Source: JAJYIW01 sp963781665
Lineage (GTDB): Bacteria; Chloroflexota; Anaerolineae; Anaerolineales; Anaerolineaceae
Direction: 5' to 3'
DNA length: 64,000 nt
NCBI GenBank assembly: GCA_963781665.1
Contig: CAWAGA010000002.1
Coordinates: 2,356,001 to 2,420,000 of the forward strand
Shown: piece by piece, positions 24,297 to 33,353 of the stretch
Numbering within the stretch: position 1 is the first letter of the stretch
Layout of the letters: the number at the start of each line of letters is the position of its first letter
The notes under the pieces: generated by a model
Told to the model about the DNA's origin: nothing
The model's database searches: none
The model's input: the letters and a program-made list of their open reading frames with translations, nothing else
Program-made: the position numbers and the translations under genes

Positions 24297-26876
24297 TCAA
24301 ACCGACTGGAACTCCAGGTCTTCAAGCCTGGATCCTTCTACCAACCGCACCCGCACCGCCACACCTGGCAGAAGGTCGAACCAGTTGTCCGAAAGTACTT
24401 CTCGCCCGTGGTCTTCGACGTACACCGAGTGGCAGTACGTCTTGCTTGCAACCTCCAGCCAACCGTCGTCCAGGGCGTTGACCTCGATCTGGGGCGCCGC
24501 CTGGCTCAACTCGCGCTGGGGAAGCCCCATCCAGGTGGATTGGTCTACGGCCGGTCCGTCTTCCCGACGCAGCACTGCCGCGTAGAGCCATTGGCGCCGG
24601 TCTTTTTCGTCTGCGGGCGGCAGCCAGCTTTCGCCCACCGCCAGCATGCTGTTGGGCGGCAGAGCCACGTCCATCCGTTCCATCGCTTCCTGGGTCCCAT
24701 CCAGGCGCATCCAGCCAAAATCGACCTTGCCTTTGAATGTTTCCAGGGTATCGTTGACCAGCCGGGTGACCAGCCGCTCGCCGCGCCGCCGCACGATCAC
24801 CTTGACCGGCCGGCAGGCTCGCCGCAGCCAGTAGTAGCTGACCTTGCGCCGCAAATAATAGTCCAGGATCGACCAGCCGGTCTCACCCCAGCAATCCGAG
24901 AAAGACCAGATCAATGCCCCCTGGCAGTCGTCAACCGGGTCGTGTTTACGGAAGCGCAGCGCCTCCATCGCCTGCCCATGCGCGATCGCCTGGAACATCT
25001 GGCCATAAAGTGAAAAATCGGCCAGCGAGAGCTGCTCCGGGTCGGTGTAATGCAGCCGGATGGCTTCCGCCAGGGTACCTTTTTCGGTCATATTGGTGTG
25101 CATCTGCCAGGCCGGGCTCTCCGGCTGCATCTCTTCTGGCGCCAGGTATTCCTGGATCGAGTTCAGATGGCAGGGGCCGATCGCCCCGTATTCGGTCACG
25201 AAGCGGGCCTGGCATTCGTCAAACACCTCGGGCCGGATGCGGCGGTTGACATCTGGATTCATGAAAAAGGGGTACCACCAGTGACAGTTGCCATCCAGCT
25301 CTGAGTTGGGGTCCTCACCGCCGCATGGGCTGGATGGCCAATAGGGCCGGTGGGGGTCTAAATGGGCGCAGACCGGGGGCAGCACCTGGTAATACAGCTT
25401 TTGCCCGCCAATGTCCAGTGGAAGCGAAGGGTCGGGGTTGAGCATGGTAAAGAACCAGGTGTTTTCGTTGTTGCCGCACCACAGAGCAATGCTGGGATGG
25501 TGGCGCAGAAGCGGTATGGCGATTTCGATCTCGTCCCGCACCGCCATGGTGAAGTCACGGTCCTCGTCCGGATAGGTGATGTCGGTCAGTGGGAAATCGT
25601 GCCAGATCAGGATTCCAGCCCGATCGCAGGCGTCGTAAAAGGCCGGGCTTTCGAAGATCGAGCAGCCGTTGATGCGCAGCATGGTGAAATGGGCGTTTTT
25701 AGCTTCGGCTACCAGGCTCTCGTACTTTTCATTTGAGATGCGCGCCAGGATTGGATCGTGCGGGCCGATGTTGCCGCCCCGGCAGAAAGCCTCTTGCCCG
25801 TTTACCCGCAGGCAGAAGCGGCTGCCCTCCGCCAGAGGCGCGCGGTCGATCGCGACGGTACGCAGGCCGATCGTAAACTGGCGCTGGTCGCAGGTTGCCT
25901 GAGACGAGTCGCTCAATCTGGCAGTTACCTGGTAAAGCGGCTGTTGGCCCATGCCATTCGGCCACCACAGGCGCGCATCGGCTACCGGTATCACGTCCTG
26001 CACCCGGTTCTGACCAGGTAAGGCATGAATGAGATAATGGTGCTGAAGGGGTTCCCCTCCGTCGGGCGGAACGATCATCAGGTCGAGTTGGCACAGGCGC
26101 TCGCTCCAGGGGTGCAGATTTTCGACCATGCCATCCAATTCCAGGGCAACCTGGCCATCCTCGATCAGGGTGTCCAGGCGCAGGTCCTGGATTAAGGCGT
26201 AGGAGCGGCCTTCCAGATGCACCCCGCGCCAGATGCCGATGTTGGGGAGCGCATCCACCCAATCCCAGCCGTAGGTAAACTGGGGCTTTCGCAGCCATTT
26301 TCGCCCGGGCCAGAGGCGGTGCCCGTATGGATCTCCCGCTTGGGCCGGGTTAGGGATGGCGCCGTTGGCCGCCGAGTTGGCCTTCCAGGGCTTGTTCTGG
26401 CCAGAAGGCGTCTCGTCCTGGGCCAGCTCGCTGCCGGCGGTCAGGCGTACCACCATCTCGTTCTGCCCGGGCTGCAAGAACCGTTTCACTTCGAAACTGG
26501 CCGGTACAAAGGCATCCCTGGCCTCTCCGGCCAGCTTGCCGTTCAAGAACACCTGGGCGTACAGGTCCAACCCATCGAAAACCAGAACCAGGCGTTCGTG
26601 GGCCAGGACTTCTGAGGATAGGTTAAAGCTGGTCCGGTGCCACCAGGAATGCATCTCCGGCCAGCGGCAGTCCGGCATGTTAGCGCCCAGCGTGGGCTCG
26701 GGCATTTTGCCGGCTCGCATCAGATCCAGATGGATCTCGCCGGGAACGTGAGCGTCCATCCAACCATCGCCGGCCTGCCTGACCTGTTCCAGCCCGGCTG
26801 GACCAATACAGGTCAGTGCTTCAGACCTTACCTGCCAGATTCCATTCAGATTAAGAGTATCCATTATATTTTCCAT
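24297..26876 (-). CDS. GH2 beta-mannosidase
   Basis: An 859-aa family GH2 enzyme with the beta-mannosidase layout. The sugar-binding domain begins LNGIWQVRSEAL and includes PDCRWPEMHSWWHRTSFNL. A beta-sandwich linker follows. The TIM barrel carries the acid/base in ALWCGNNENTWFF (Glu near residue 470) and the nucleophile in FVTEYGAIGP (Glu near 561). The catalytic context favours mannosidase over galactosidase or glucuronidase. No signal peptide. ATG 26864 is an alternative start. It lies 113 bp upstream of the GH36 gene and probably shares its transcript. Confidence 0.88.
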   Translation of the reverse strand: MENIMDTLNLNGIWQVRSEALTCIGPAGLEQVRQAGDGWMDAHVPGEIHLDLMRAGKMPEPTLGANMPDCRWPEMHSWWHRTSFNLSSEVLAHERLVLVFDGLDLYAQVFLNGKLAGEARDAFVPASFEVKRFLQPGQNEMVVRLTAGSELAQDETPSGQNKPWKANSAANGAIPNPAQAGDPYGHRLWPGRKWLRKPQFTYGWDWVDALPNIGIWRGVHLEGRSYALIQDLRLDTLIEDGQVALELDGMVENLHPWSERLCQLDLMIVPPDGGEPLQHHYLIHALPGQNRVQDVIPVADARLWWPNGMGQQPLYQVTARLSDSSQATCDQRQFTIGLRTVAIDRAPLAEGSRFCLRVNGQEAFCRGGNIGPHDPILARISNEKYESLVAEAKNAHFTMLRINGCSIFESPAFYDACDRAGILIWHDFPLTDITYPDEDRDFTMAVRDEIEIAIPLLRHHPSIALWCGNNENTWFFTMLNPDPSLPLDIGGQKLYYQVLPPVCAHLDPHRPYWPSSPCGGEDPNSELDGNCHWWYPFFMNPDVNRRIRPEVFDECQARFVTEYGAIGPCHLNSIQEYLAPEEMQPESPAWQMHTNMTEKGTLAEAIRLHYTDPEQLSLADFSLYGQMFQAIAHGQAMEALRFRKHDPVDDCQGALIWSFSDCWGETGWSILDYYLRRKVSYYWLRRACRPVKVIVRRRGERLVTRLVNDTLETFKGKVDFGWMRLDGTQEAMERMDVALPPNSMLAVGESWLPPADEKDRRQWLYAAVLRREDGPAVDQSTWMGLPQRELSQAAPQIEVNALDDGWLEVASKTYCHSVYVEDHGREVLSDNWFDLLPGVAVRVRLVEGSRLEDLEFQSV

Positions 26877-27218
26877 TCTGGTTGAAATGAGAACCGGCAG
26901 GTCAATTCGAGCCGGGTGAAATTTGGAAAAAATATATCCTGCCAGATTGTCTTAACTGCGGGGATGATGGCGGTCGCGCCAAACGATTGGAAAACCGCCG
27001 GAGAGAAAAGCCCGAGATAGACGTGCATCAGCCAACCAGGCCGGGTCCAAAAGCAGATGAAGGTCCGCGCGAAAATTCTCAAGACATTTCTCCAAAGCTT
27101 GCAGATGCAGGGATAGTATAATGGCGACCGCTTCGGGCTGCAAGCTGGAGGCGGCTTCGAAAACAAATCTCTTGTATACTAATAGCGGATGACCTTCCCT
27201 TTTTTTATCGAGGTAACC
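26877..27218. other. divergent intergenic region
   Basis: Between the GH2 gene and the plus-strand membrane gene. TATACT at 27175-27180 could be a -10 box for the latter. The frames present are not protein-like. No RNA element was recognised. Confidence 0.35.
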
Positions 27219-28652
27219 ATGAATTCTAATCGCGCCTTGCTCAAATCAATCCGTTTCCTATCGCGTCCGGTGGTCCCCCTCCTGCTCGTGGGTCTGCTTG
27301 CCAACGACTTCCTCTTGCGCCGCTTTTGGCCTTCCTGGTTGACCGGAAAGCTTGGCGACCTGGCCTGGCTTTTCATCGCCCCGGCTGTCCTGGCGGCACT
27401 CCTGGCCTGGCTCATCCCGGCTGGCTGGAAGCGCCAGGAGAAGCTGACCGGCATTTTGAGCTACGGCCTGGTTGCACTGGCGTTTATCCTCCTCAAGACC
27501 TTCCCGCCGTTCCATAGCGCCGTCCTTGGGCTCTGGCAGTCCAGCCTGGGTTTCCCGGCTGCGGTAGTGCTCGACCCGACAGACTTGCTGGCTCTGGTCA
27601 TGCTGGCGCTCAGTGCGGTGATGTGGTTTCGTGAAATGCCTCTCTCCCCGCGCTTCTCGCTGCGCGCCTGGATGGTACTGCCGCTCTTTGCCCTGGTGAC
27701 CCTGGCCGATGCTGCCGCTCCCGATTATGGCATTGCCTGCCTGTCTTTGCAGGACAACCAGGTGATCGCTTCGGCCGGTTATTCTTCGTTTGACAGCCGA
27801 GATGGTGGCCTCACCTGGTCGGAATTCGCCCGAAATGACCAAAATTGCTTCATGCCTGTGGGAGAAGATCAGATCGACCTGACCCTCCCCGGCACTCAGA
27901 TCCGCAGTATTGCAGGATCAAGGATCGAGGTATCGACCGATGGCGGCAAGACCTGGAAGGTTGAAAACAACCTGGCAGGGGCCAGCCAGGCCGGCGATGC
28001 CTATTTCATGAAGACCACCGGCGGAAACCCAATCTTAAAGCCCGGCCCGCTGGCTGCTGTCTACGATCCCTCCTCAGGCGATGTCATTTTCGCCATGGGG
28101 CATCAGGGGGTGCTCGTACGCCTCCCCGATGCCAGCTATCAATGGGCATTTGTGGGGAGTTATCACCCACCAGACCTGGCGACGCCAGAGTCCTTCTTTA
28201 CGGTATTGAGTGGCGAGATGGTGTTGTCGTTTGCCCTGGTTCTGATCCTGCTGGCTGCCTGGGCGATGACAGCCCGGCGGTCTCATTGGCTGCTAAAGGT
28301 GTATGTGGTTCTTGCCTGGCTGGTCTGGGCTGTTGCGACTTTCATCTCACCAGCGCTCTCCGGAGGCTACGGCTTGCAGATATCCTGGATGGCGGTTGGG
28401 GTTACCATACTGTTGGCCTTGCCGGCCGGCATATTCGGCCTGGTAGCCCTCGTCCGCGGCGGCGGCTGGCTGGCGCTGCTCATTGCCATGATCGGCGGCG
28501 TTGCCTTCCAGCTTCCCTACATTTTTTGGTACGTCAACGCCATTCCCCGCTATACGGTTGCTATGACGATTGCCTTGGCGTTTGCCGTCATCTGTGCCGT
28601 TGGTGTAATTCTGCGAGGCAGCCGTAATCATAAAGCTCTGGTCCCGCAATAG
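27219..28652 (+). CDS. membrane protein with BNR/propeller-like luminal segment
   Basis: A 477-aa protein with about four N-terminal membrane helices (LLANDFLLRRFWPSWLTGKL, then GDLAWLFIAPAVLAALL). A central extracytoplasmic region contains two Asp-box-like repeats (SRDGGLTWSEF and STDGGKTWKVE), typical of BNR/sialidase or photosystem-stability propellers. At least five C-terminal helices follow. Only two Asp boxes are visible, too few for a whole propeller. Function unknown. ATG 27219, behind GAGGT, is preferred to the upstream ATG 27189. Confidence 0.7.
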   Translation: MNSNRALLKSIRFLSRPVVPLLLVGLLANDFLLRRFWPSWLTGKLGDLAWLFIAPAVLAALLAWLIPAGWKRQEKLTGILSYGLVALAFILLKTFPPFHSAVLGLWQSSLGFPAAVVLDPTDLLALVMLALSAVMWFREMPLSPRFSLRAWMVLPLFALVTLADAAAPDYGIACLSLQDNQVIASAGYSSFDSRDGGLTWSEFARNDQNCFMPVGEDQIDLTLPGTQIRSIAGSRIEVSTDGGKTWKVENNLAGASQAGDAYFMKTTGGNPILKPGPLAAVYDPSSGDVIFAMGHQGVLVRLPDASYQWAFVGSYHPPDLATPESFFTVLSGEMVLSFALVLILLAAWAMTARRSHWLLKVYVVLAWLVWAVATFISPALSGGYGLQISWMAVGVTILLALPAGIFGLVALVRGGGWLALLIAMIGGVAFQLPYIFWYVNAIPRYTVAMTIALAFAVICAVGVILRGSRNHKALVPQ

Positions 28653-28730
28653 ACTTGCACCCTTCGATTTTCGTAATTCACTATTCGCATTATGCAACTT
28701 TATCTTCGCAAAGGATCAGGAAAACCACCC

Positions 28731-29954
28731 ATGTCAAACCAGCCGCTTTTGATCAGCGCCGGAAAATTAACCCGCCAGGCGTTGGCGGGCCAGGTGGCAA
28801 TTGTCACCGGTTCCGGGGGTGGAATCGGCTTCGAGGCTGCCCGCGCCCTGGTGTGGTTGGGGGCGAGAGTCGTCATTGCCGAAAATGATGTGAAGAAGGG
28901 CAAAACCGCTGAAAAGGCCCTCCAGGCCGAATTTGGGCCTGGTTGTGCCTTGTTCGTCCGCACCGATATCGGCGACGTACACAATGTAGCCGACCTCGTG
29001 CGCCAAACGCAGCGCTCGTTTGGCCCGGTCGATATCGTTTTGAATAATGCCACCTATGCTCCATTGGGTGGGGTCACCGAGCGCAGCATCAAAGACTGGG
29101 ATGCCAGCTACCGCGTCAACCTGCGCGGCCCGGTCCTTCTGGCGCAAGCCTGCCTTCCCGGAATGGCGGAGCGCAACAAGGGTGTGTTCGTTTGCGTCTC
29201 TTCGGTGGGCGGAGCTTATATGGGCGCTTACGAGACCTTGAAAACCGCCCAAGTCGAGCTGGCCCGCACCCTGGATGGGGAGCTGGAGGGGAAAGACGTC
29301 GTCGTTTTCACGATTGGGCCTGGAATTGTCCCGACCGAAACCATGACTGCCGGCGTTGCCCAGATTGCATCGCGTTATGGAAAGACCCCCGAAGAATTCT
29401 ACGCCATGTACAAGGAGCAGTGGCTTTCGGTCGAGGCAGCCGGGGCCGGTTTCGCGGCAGCCATTGCCCTGGCGCCGCGTTTCCGCGGCATGGAGACCTA
29501 TTCGGTGGCTGGCTTGAATGCTGCCGGGATCGAAGACAATAGCTCGCAACCGGAATCCACTACAGCCGGCCTTTCAAGCGAGCAATCCGCGGCTGCTCTT
29601 GAATTGTGCCGCGAGGTGCGCGCAACCCTGGTGAAGGAACATGAAGGCTGGCTGAAGCGTTCGTTATTCGAGCGCAATTGGATGCTGCGCGACTTCAAGC
29701 AAAATGCTGGCATGCCCGTCGAACAGGTCTTAAAAGAGCTCGAATCGCTCGAAAGCTGCCTGCAGGCAAACGAGTTTTCTAGCCTGGGACGATCTGCAGA
29801 GCTCGTCAGGCAGGTCGACCATTATTACCAGCATTACCAGGCCCTAGCCCAGGGAGCGATTAAAGATCCTGAGAAGGGCAAGGAATTGACCACCATGATG
29901 GATGGCTGGCGCGCGGCTGCCAAAAAATTAGTTGAGGCGCTAGAGACGCCTTAA
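28731..29954 (+). CDS. short-chain dehydrogenase/reductase with C-terminal extension
   Basis: About 407 aa. The first 265 residues are an SDR domain: GQVAIVTGSGGGIGFEAARA binds NAD(P), LNNAT replaces the usual NNAG, CVSSVGGAYMGAYETLK contains the catalytic Ser and the Tyr-x3-Lys, and GPGIVPTETM follows. The last 140 residues are helical and charged (LCREVRATLVKEHEGWLKR, LKELESLESC) and unusual for the family. The substrate is unknown. Start ATG 28731 follows GGATCAGG. Its 3' end overlaps the convergent AAA gene by 15 bp. Confidence 0.82.
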   Translation: MSNQPLLISAGKLTRQALAGQVAIVTGSGGGIGFEAARALVWLGARVVIAENDVKKGKTAEKALQAEFGPGCALFVRTDIGDVHNVADLVRQTQRSFGPVDIVLNNATYAPLGGVTERSIKDWDASYRVNLRGPVLLAQACLPGMAERNKGVFVCVSSVGGAYMGAYETLKTAQVELARTLDGELEGKDVVVFTIGPGIVPTETMTAGVAQIASRYGKTPEEFYAMYKEQWLSVEAAGAGFAAAIALAPRFRGMETYSVAGLNAAGIEDNSSQPESTTAGLSSEQSAAALELCREVRATLVKEHEGWLKRSLFERNWMLRDFKQNAGMPVEQVLKELESLESCLQANEFSSLGRSAELVRQVDHYYQHYQALAQGAIKDPEKGKELTTMMDGWRAAAKKLVEALETP

Positions 29955-30746
29955 AAAAGCATGGGGATCATTCAAAAAAGAGCGGGTGAGGGTAACGTGT
30001 TCCAGGTCGTTATAATTGACGACCTGGAGTGATTCCGTATCAAAACTCAAAATTGTCGCTCCGGGAAACGCAAGTATGATCGGAGAATGGGTGGCAATGA
30101 TGAACTGTGCTTCCTGGGCGACCATTTCCTTTAGAACCGAGATAAAAGCCAGCTGCCTGATCGGCGATAAAGGCGCTTCAGGCTCGTCGAGCAGGTAAAG
30201 GCCGTCGGGGACGAACCGTGATTGGAATAATTCCAGGAAAGCTTCGCCGTGCGAGTGACGGTCCAGGCCATCCCCATAGCGGCGGGTCAGGTCTTGAAGC
30301 TCGTGTTCGAAGGGTAGTTTTGCCAGGCTCGCAGCCAGTTTCGACCGCCCTTCATAATTATGGTCGACCGCCTCAAGGTCTGATTCCAGTTCTTCGCGGG
30401 TCTGGTTTTGTTCTTTAACGTAACCGAAGAAATCTTCGGCGCGCAGAAAGAAACCGCGGTGGGTGCGTTTTTTCCAGGCCAGGCGGAAATAACGGGCCAA
30501 CGACCGGACATGGACTAAAGACTTGTCGGTCTTGACACTCTCACTTCCGACTGTAATCGATCCGAGGGCACAGGCAATTGTCTCGAGCAAGGTCGATTTT
30601 CCGGAGCCATTCTCACCGACAAAAAAAGTGACCGGAGCAGTGAATTGGATCTCACGTAATGATTTTATAACAGGCAAATAAAACGGGAAGTTTGTATTTT
30701 CTCTTTCCGGCCATTCCAAGACGGTAATCGAATTTAAATGAAGCAT
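29940..30746 (-). CDS. AAA-family ATPase (OLD/AAA_21-like)
   Basis: A 268-aa single-domain ATPase. Walker A is VGENGSGKSTLLETIACALG, Walker B is GLYLLDEPEAPLSP, and the sensor/H-loop is FIIATHSPIILAFPGA. The layout matches stand-alone ABC-type ATPases related to RecF/OLD proteins that lack a membrane partner. It starts 8 bp after the arsC stop and is likely the last gene of that operon. A TATAAT lies just before the ATG, so it may also have its own near-leaderless promoter. Role unknown. Confidence 0.8.
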   Translation of the reverse strand: MLHLNSITVLEWPERENTNFPFYLPVIKSLREIQFTAPVTFFVGENGSGKSTLLETIACALGSITVGSESVKTDKSLVHVRSLARYFRLAWKKRTHRGFFLRAEDFFGYVKEQNQTREELESDLEAVDHNYEGRSKLAASLAKLPFEHELQDLTRRYGDGLDRHSHGEAFLELFQSRFVPDGLYLLDEPEAPLSPIRQLAFISVLKEMVAQEAQFIIATHSPIILAFPGATILSFDTESLQVVNYNDLEHVTLTRSFLNDPHAFLRRL

Positions 30747-30753
30747 ACATAGA

Positions 30754-31188
30754 TTATACGGTTTGAGCAGCTATTTCGGCTACCCAGAACTTAACCCGTG
30801 TCTCGATCTGGTCGCGGATCTCCCGGAAGCGGGTCAGTTTTTCCTGTTCAGATCCTTCGAAGGCCACGGGATCTTCGAAAGACCAGTGCAGGCGGATTCC
30901 GATGCCAGGAAAGATGGGGCATTTTTCGGCAGCCCGGTCGCAAACGGTGATCATGTAGCCAAAATGAACCTGGCCGATGAATTGCCGCAGGTCTTTAGAA
31001 GAATGGCCGCTCATATCGAAACCCGCTTCATTCATGACCTGGATGGTAACGGGGTTGATCCCTTTGGGTTCCAGGCCGGCGCTGTAGACATCGAATTGGT
31101 CGCCGGCATAAGCTCGCAAGAAGGCCTCTGCCATCTGGCTGCGGGCAGAATTTCCGGTACAAAGAAAAAGGACCTTGGGTTTATTCAT
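30754..31188 (-). CDS. arsC: arsenate reductase, low-molecular-weight phosphatase type
   Basis: A 144-aa arsenate reductase of the thioredoxin-coupled ArsC/LMW-PTPase class, which reduces arsenate to arsenite in the cytosol. The P-loop is FLCTGNSARSQMAEAF (Cys-x5-Arg-Ser). The second Cys region is ITVCDRAAEKCPIFPG, giving the redox cysteines, and WSFEDPVAFEGSEQEK supplies the catalytic Asp. ATG 31188 is chosen because AGAGG lies just upstream. It follows the ArsR-ArsC fusion by 35 bp. Confidence 0.9.
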   Translation of the reverse strand: MNKPKVLFLCTGNSARSQMAEAFLRAYAGDQFDVYSAGLEPKGINPVTIQVMNEAGFDMSGHSSKDLRQFIGQVHFGYMITVCDRAAEKCPIFPGIGIRLHWSFEDPVAFEGSEQEKLTRFREIRDQIETRVKFWVAEIAAQTV

Positions 31189-31222
31189 TACTTTACCTCT
31201 AATGAAGAAATGGAAACCTGTA

Positions 31223-32023
31223 TCAGGGAATAGTCGCACCGTCATTGGTCTCGGGAAAATCGTGTAAGTCGGCCGCTATGCGATATAAAAAGAAACGGAT
31301 ACGCTCGTCCAATTGGGAGGCCGCCTGGTTGAATGCCTGGAAGCGCTCGGGTTCGCTTCCTGTGGCTGCCCGGGGGTCGGGGATTGACCAGTGGATTTGG
31401 GTCGGACGTTTGTCAAATACCGGGCAAGTCTCGCGAGCCCGGTCGCAAACCGTGATCACGTAATCGAAGACCTGCCGGCGAACGTCCTCGAGCGACCTGG
31501 AGCGCTGCTGGCTGATATCGATACCCAACCTGCTTGCGGCCTGGACAGCCAGTGGATGGACGGCTTTGGGAAAGGTACCAGCGCTCAAAGCTTCGACTTT
31601 CCCCTGGCTGCGGTTCCGCAGCAGACCTTCAGCCATCTGCGAGCGGGCGCTGTTATGGGTACAGATGAACAGCACCCGGGGGGTGTGAGCCCATGGCTCG
31701 AGGGTTGCAGCTGCAGCTGGCGATAATTCCAGAGCGGGGTGCAGCCGCAAGCCGGCGGATGCCAGGCTATCAGCCAAGCGCTGCAGGTCCACCCTGTAAT
31801 AGACCTGGCGTCCATCGGCGATACTGCGCTGCTCGTGCACCAGACCATCTTCGAGCAGCTTGTGCAGGTGGTAAGAGACCAGGTTTTGAGGCTGCGCGAG
31901 CGCCTGGACCAGCTCGTGGACTCGCAGATCGCTTGAAGACAGGGCTTCCAGGATTTGCCAACGCAGGTCGTGGGCGATCAGTTTCAGAAAAGTGGGAGAA
32001 CTGGTTGTTTCACGCATATTCAT
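31223..32023 (-). CDS. ArsR-ArsC fusion: repressor plus arsenate reductase-like domain
   Basis: About 266 aa. The N-terminal winged helix (about residues 10-80: ILEALSSSDLRVHELVQALA, NLVSYHLHKLLEDGLV, SIADGRQVYYRVD) is ArsR-like. The C-terminal LMW-phosphatase domain has the P-loop FICTHNSARSQMAEGLL, VITVCDRARETCPVF and WSIPDPRAATG. Such fusions are known in Actinobacteria and Chloroflexota and may sense arsenate directly. The frame opens at a TTG, but ATG 32023 or 32017 is more likely. It is first in an operon with arsC and an AAA ATPase and has no adjacent arsB or acr3. Confidence 0.85.
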   Translation of the reverse strand: MNMRETTSSPTFLKLIAHDLRWQILEALSSSDLRVHELVQALAQPQNLVSYHLHKLLEDGLVHEQRSIADGRQVYYRVDLQRLADSLASAGLRLHPALELSPAAAATLEPWAHTPRVLFICTHNSARSQMAEGLLRNRSQGKVEALSAGTFPKAVHPLAVQAASRLGIDISQQRSRSLEDVRRQVFDYVITVCDRARETCPVFDKRPTQIHWSIPDPRAATGSEPERFQAFNQAASQLDERIRFFLYRIAADLHDFPETNDGATIP

Positions 32024-32035
32024 CAAATAATATTG

Positions 32036-32053
32036 TATCAAACTATATTGATA
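32036..32053 (-). promoter_or_regulatory. candidate operator of the ars operon
   Basis: Inverted repeat TATCAA (32036-32041) and TTGATA (32048-32053) in a very AT-rich stretch immediately upstream of the ArsR-ArsC start. The position fits an autoregulatory site. Confidence 0.45.
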
Positions 32054-32204
32054 TTATATTGAAATGATTGCTGTTGTCAAGAGTTCAATCGCCTCGAAGC
32101 CAGCCAGAACTATTTCCAGGTTGGTGTGTTATTATAGGTTAAAGTGTGGCGGAAAGACGCCGTTTGCCCTTATAACCTTAGCTCTTGGACCTAAAACAGT
32201 CGAC

Positions 32205-33062
32205 ATGCCCATGAAAATTGCCGTCATAACCGATACTGATTTAAGTTTACCTGCCGGGTTAGCCGCAGAATATGGTATCCGCCAGGTACCTGTTACCATC
32301 CAGTTCGAGGATGGTAGCTCCTTCGCGAGCGGCGTTGACATCGACGACCGGCTTTTGTTCGAAAAGATTGATCGCCAGAAGAAGCTGCCAACGACAGCAG
32401 CCCCCACGCCAGGCGCATTTGCCAGCGCATTCGACGACGCTTTCAATGCCGGCGCTGAAGCCATCATCTGCATCTGTGTTTCGAGCAAGGTCAGCGCAAC
32501 CTACAATTCTGCGCTCACTGCGGCCGAGATGTTTTCAGGCCAGAAAGTGACCGTGATCGATTCCTTGAACCTCTCGATGGGGCAGGGATTTATGGCGCTG
32601 GCAGCTGTCGAAGCCATCCGGCAAGGAGCTGGCATAGAAGCGGCCGCCGAACAGGCGCTTGCTGCCGGAGGTCGCATCCATACCTACGTACTGCTGTCGA
32701 CGCTTAAGTACCTGGCGATGGGTGGCCGGGTTGGTAAGTTTGCCGCCGGAATGGGTGATACCTTGAATATCAAGCCAATCCTGACCGTTCAGGATGGCAA
32801 GCTGGATTTATTGGAGCGCATCCGCACCAATAAAAAGGCTCACGAACGCTTGCTCGAGTTGACCAGCCAGGCAGTTGGGGAAAAATCGATCGAGCGAATG
32901 GCGTTCTTGCACGTCAACAACCTGCCCGGAGCCCAAGAATTCCAGACTCAACTTGGCCAGGTAGTTGCCTGCCCGCCGGGAGCCCTGGTGACCGAATTGA
33001 CCCCTGGATTATCGGTCCATGCCGGCGCTGGGGCATTTGGGGTGGCAGTGCTCACCCGCTAA
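32205..33062 (+). CDS. DegV family fatty-acid-binding protein
   Basis: About 285 aa. DegV/FakB-type protein that binds a single fatty acid and, in Firmicutes, presents it to FakA kinase. Typical features are MKIAVITDTDLSLPAGLAAE, the TAAPTPGAFASAFDDAF region with the Thr-x-x-Pro-x-x-x-x-F contact, and CVSSKVSATYNSA, VIDSLNLSMGQGF and LLSTLKYLAMGGRVGK. The frame is open from 32064, but ATG 32205 (or 32211) gives the family start. No fakA is visible. It is divergent from the ars operon. Confidence 0.88.
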   Translation: MPMKIAVITDTDLSLPAGLAAEYGIRQVPVTIQFEDGSSFASGVDIDDRLLFEKIDRQKKLPTTAAPTPGAFASAFDDAFNAGAEAIICICVSSKVSATYNSALTAAEMFSGQKVTVIDSLNLSMGQGFMALAAVEAIRQGAGIEAAAEQALAAGGRIHTYVLLSTLKYLAMGGRVGKFAAGMGDTLNIKPILTVQDGKLDLLERIRTNKKAHERLLELTSQAVGEKSIERMAFLHVNNLPGAQEFQTQLGQVVACPPGALVTELTPGLSVHAGAGAFGVAVLTR

Positions 33063-33192
33063 AGAGCTCTAACGCTTCATCGATTGTTAGATATTTGGCG
33101 ATTTGGTTATTCAGCGGAAGGCTAAATTCTGATCGCTGACTTCTAAGTGCTTGCTTAAGGATCATGATATAATTTTCATCTCATTGCGCTCC

Positions 33193-33264
33193 GGGCCCGT
33201 AGCTCAGCGGCAGAGCGCGCGGCTCATAACCGCTTGGTCGCAGGTTCGAACCCTGCCGGGCCCA
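33193..33264 (+). tRNA. tRNA with CAT anticodon (tRNA-Met elongator, or tRNA-Ile2)
   Basis: A 72-nt cloverleaf. Acceptor GGGCCCG pairs fully with CGGGCCC; D stem GCTC/GAGC; anticodon loop CTCATAA gives CAT; T loop TTCGAAC. The first pair is G-C, so it is not an initiator. CAT may serve as elongator Met or, after lysidine modification, Ile2; sequence alone does not settle this. CCA is not encoded. Confidence 0.9.
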
Positions 33265-33353
33265 CACGAGTAACCTCAGATTGGTTGCAGGTCTCAACGA
33301 GGGATAATATCCGATCCCTTCCGGGCCAATTTTTCCCGAACAGCTGATATTAA

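Noticed and set aside
28767..29549. 260-codon minus-strand frame inside the SDR gene
   Set aside because: Antisense shadow of the NAD-binding domain; no family signal.
33265..33353. Terminator or second RNA gene after the CAT tRNA
   Set aside because: CCCTTCCGGGCC followed by a short T-run is present, but no stem longer than a few pairs could be formed with confidence.
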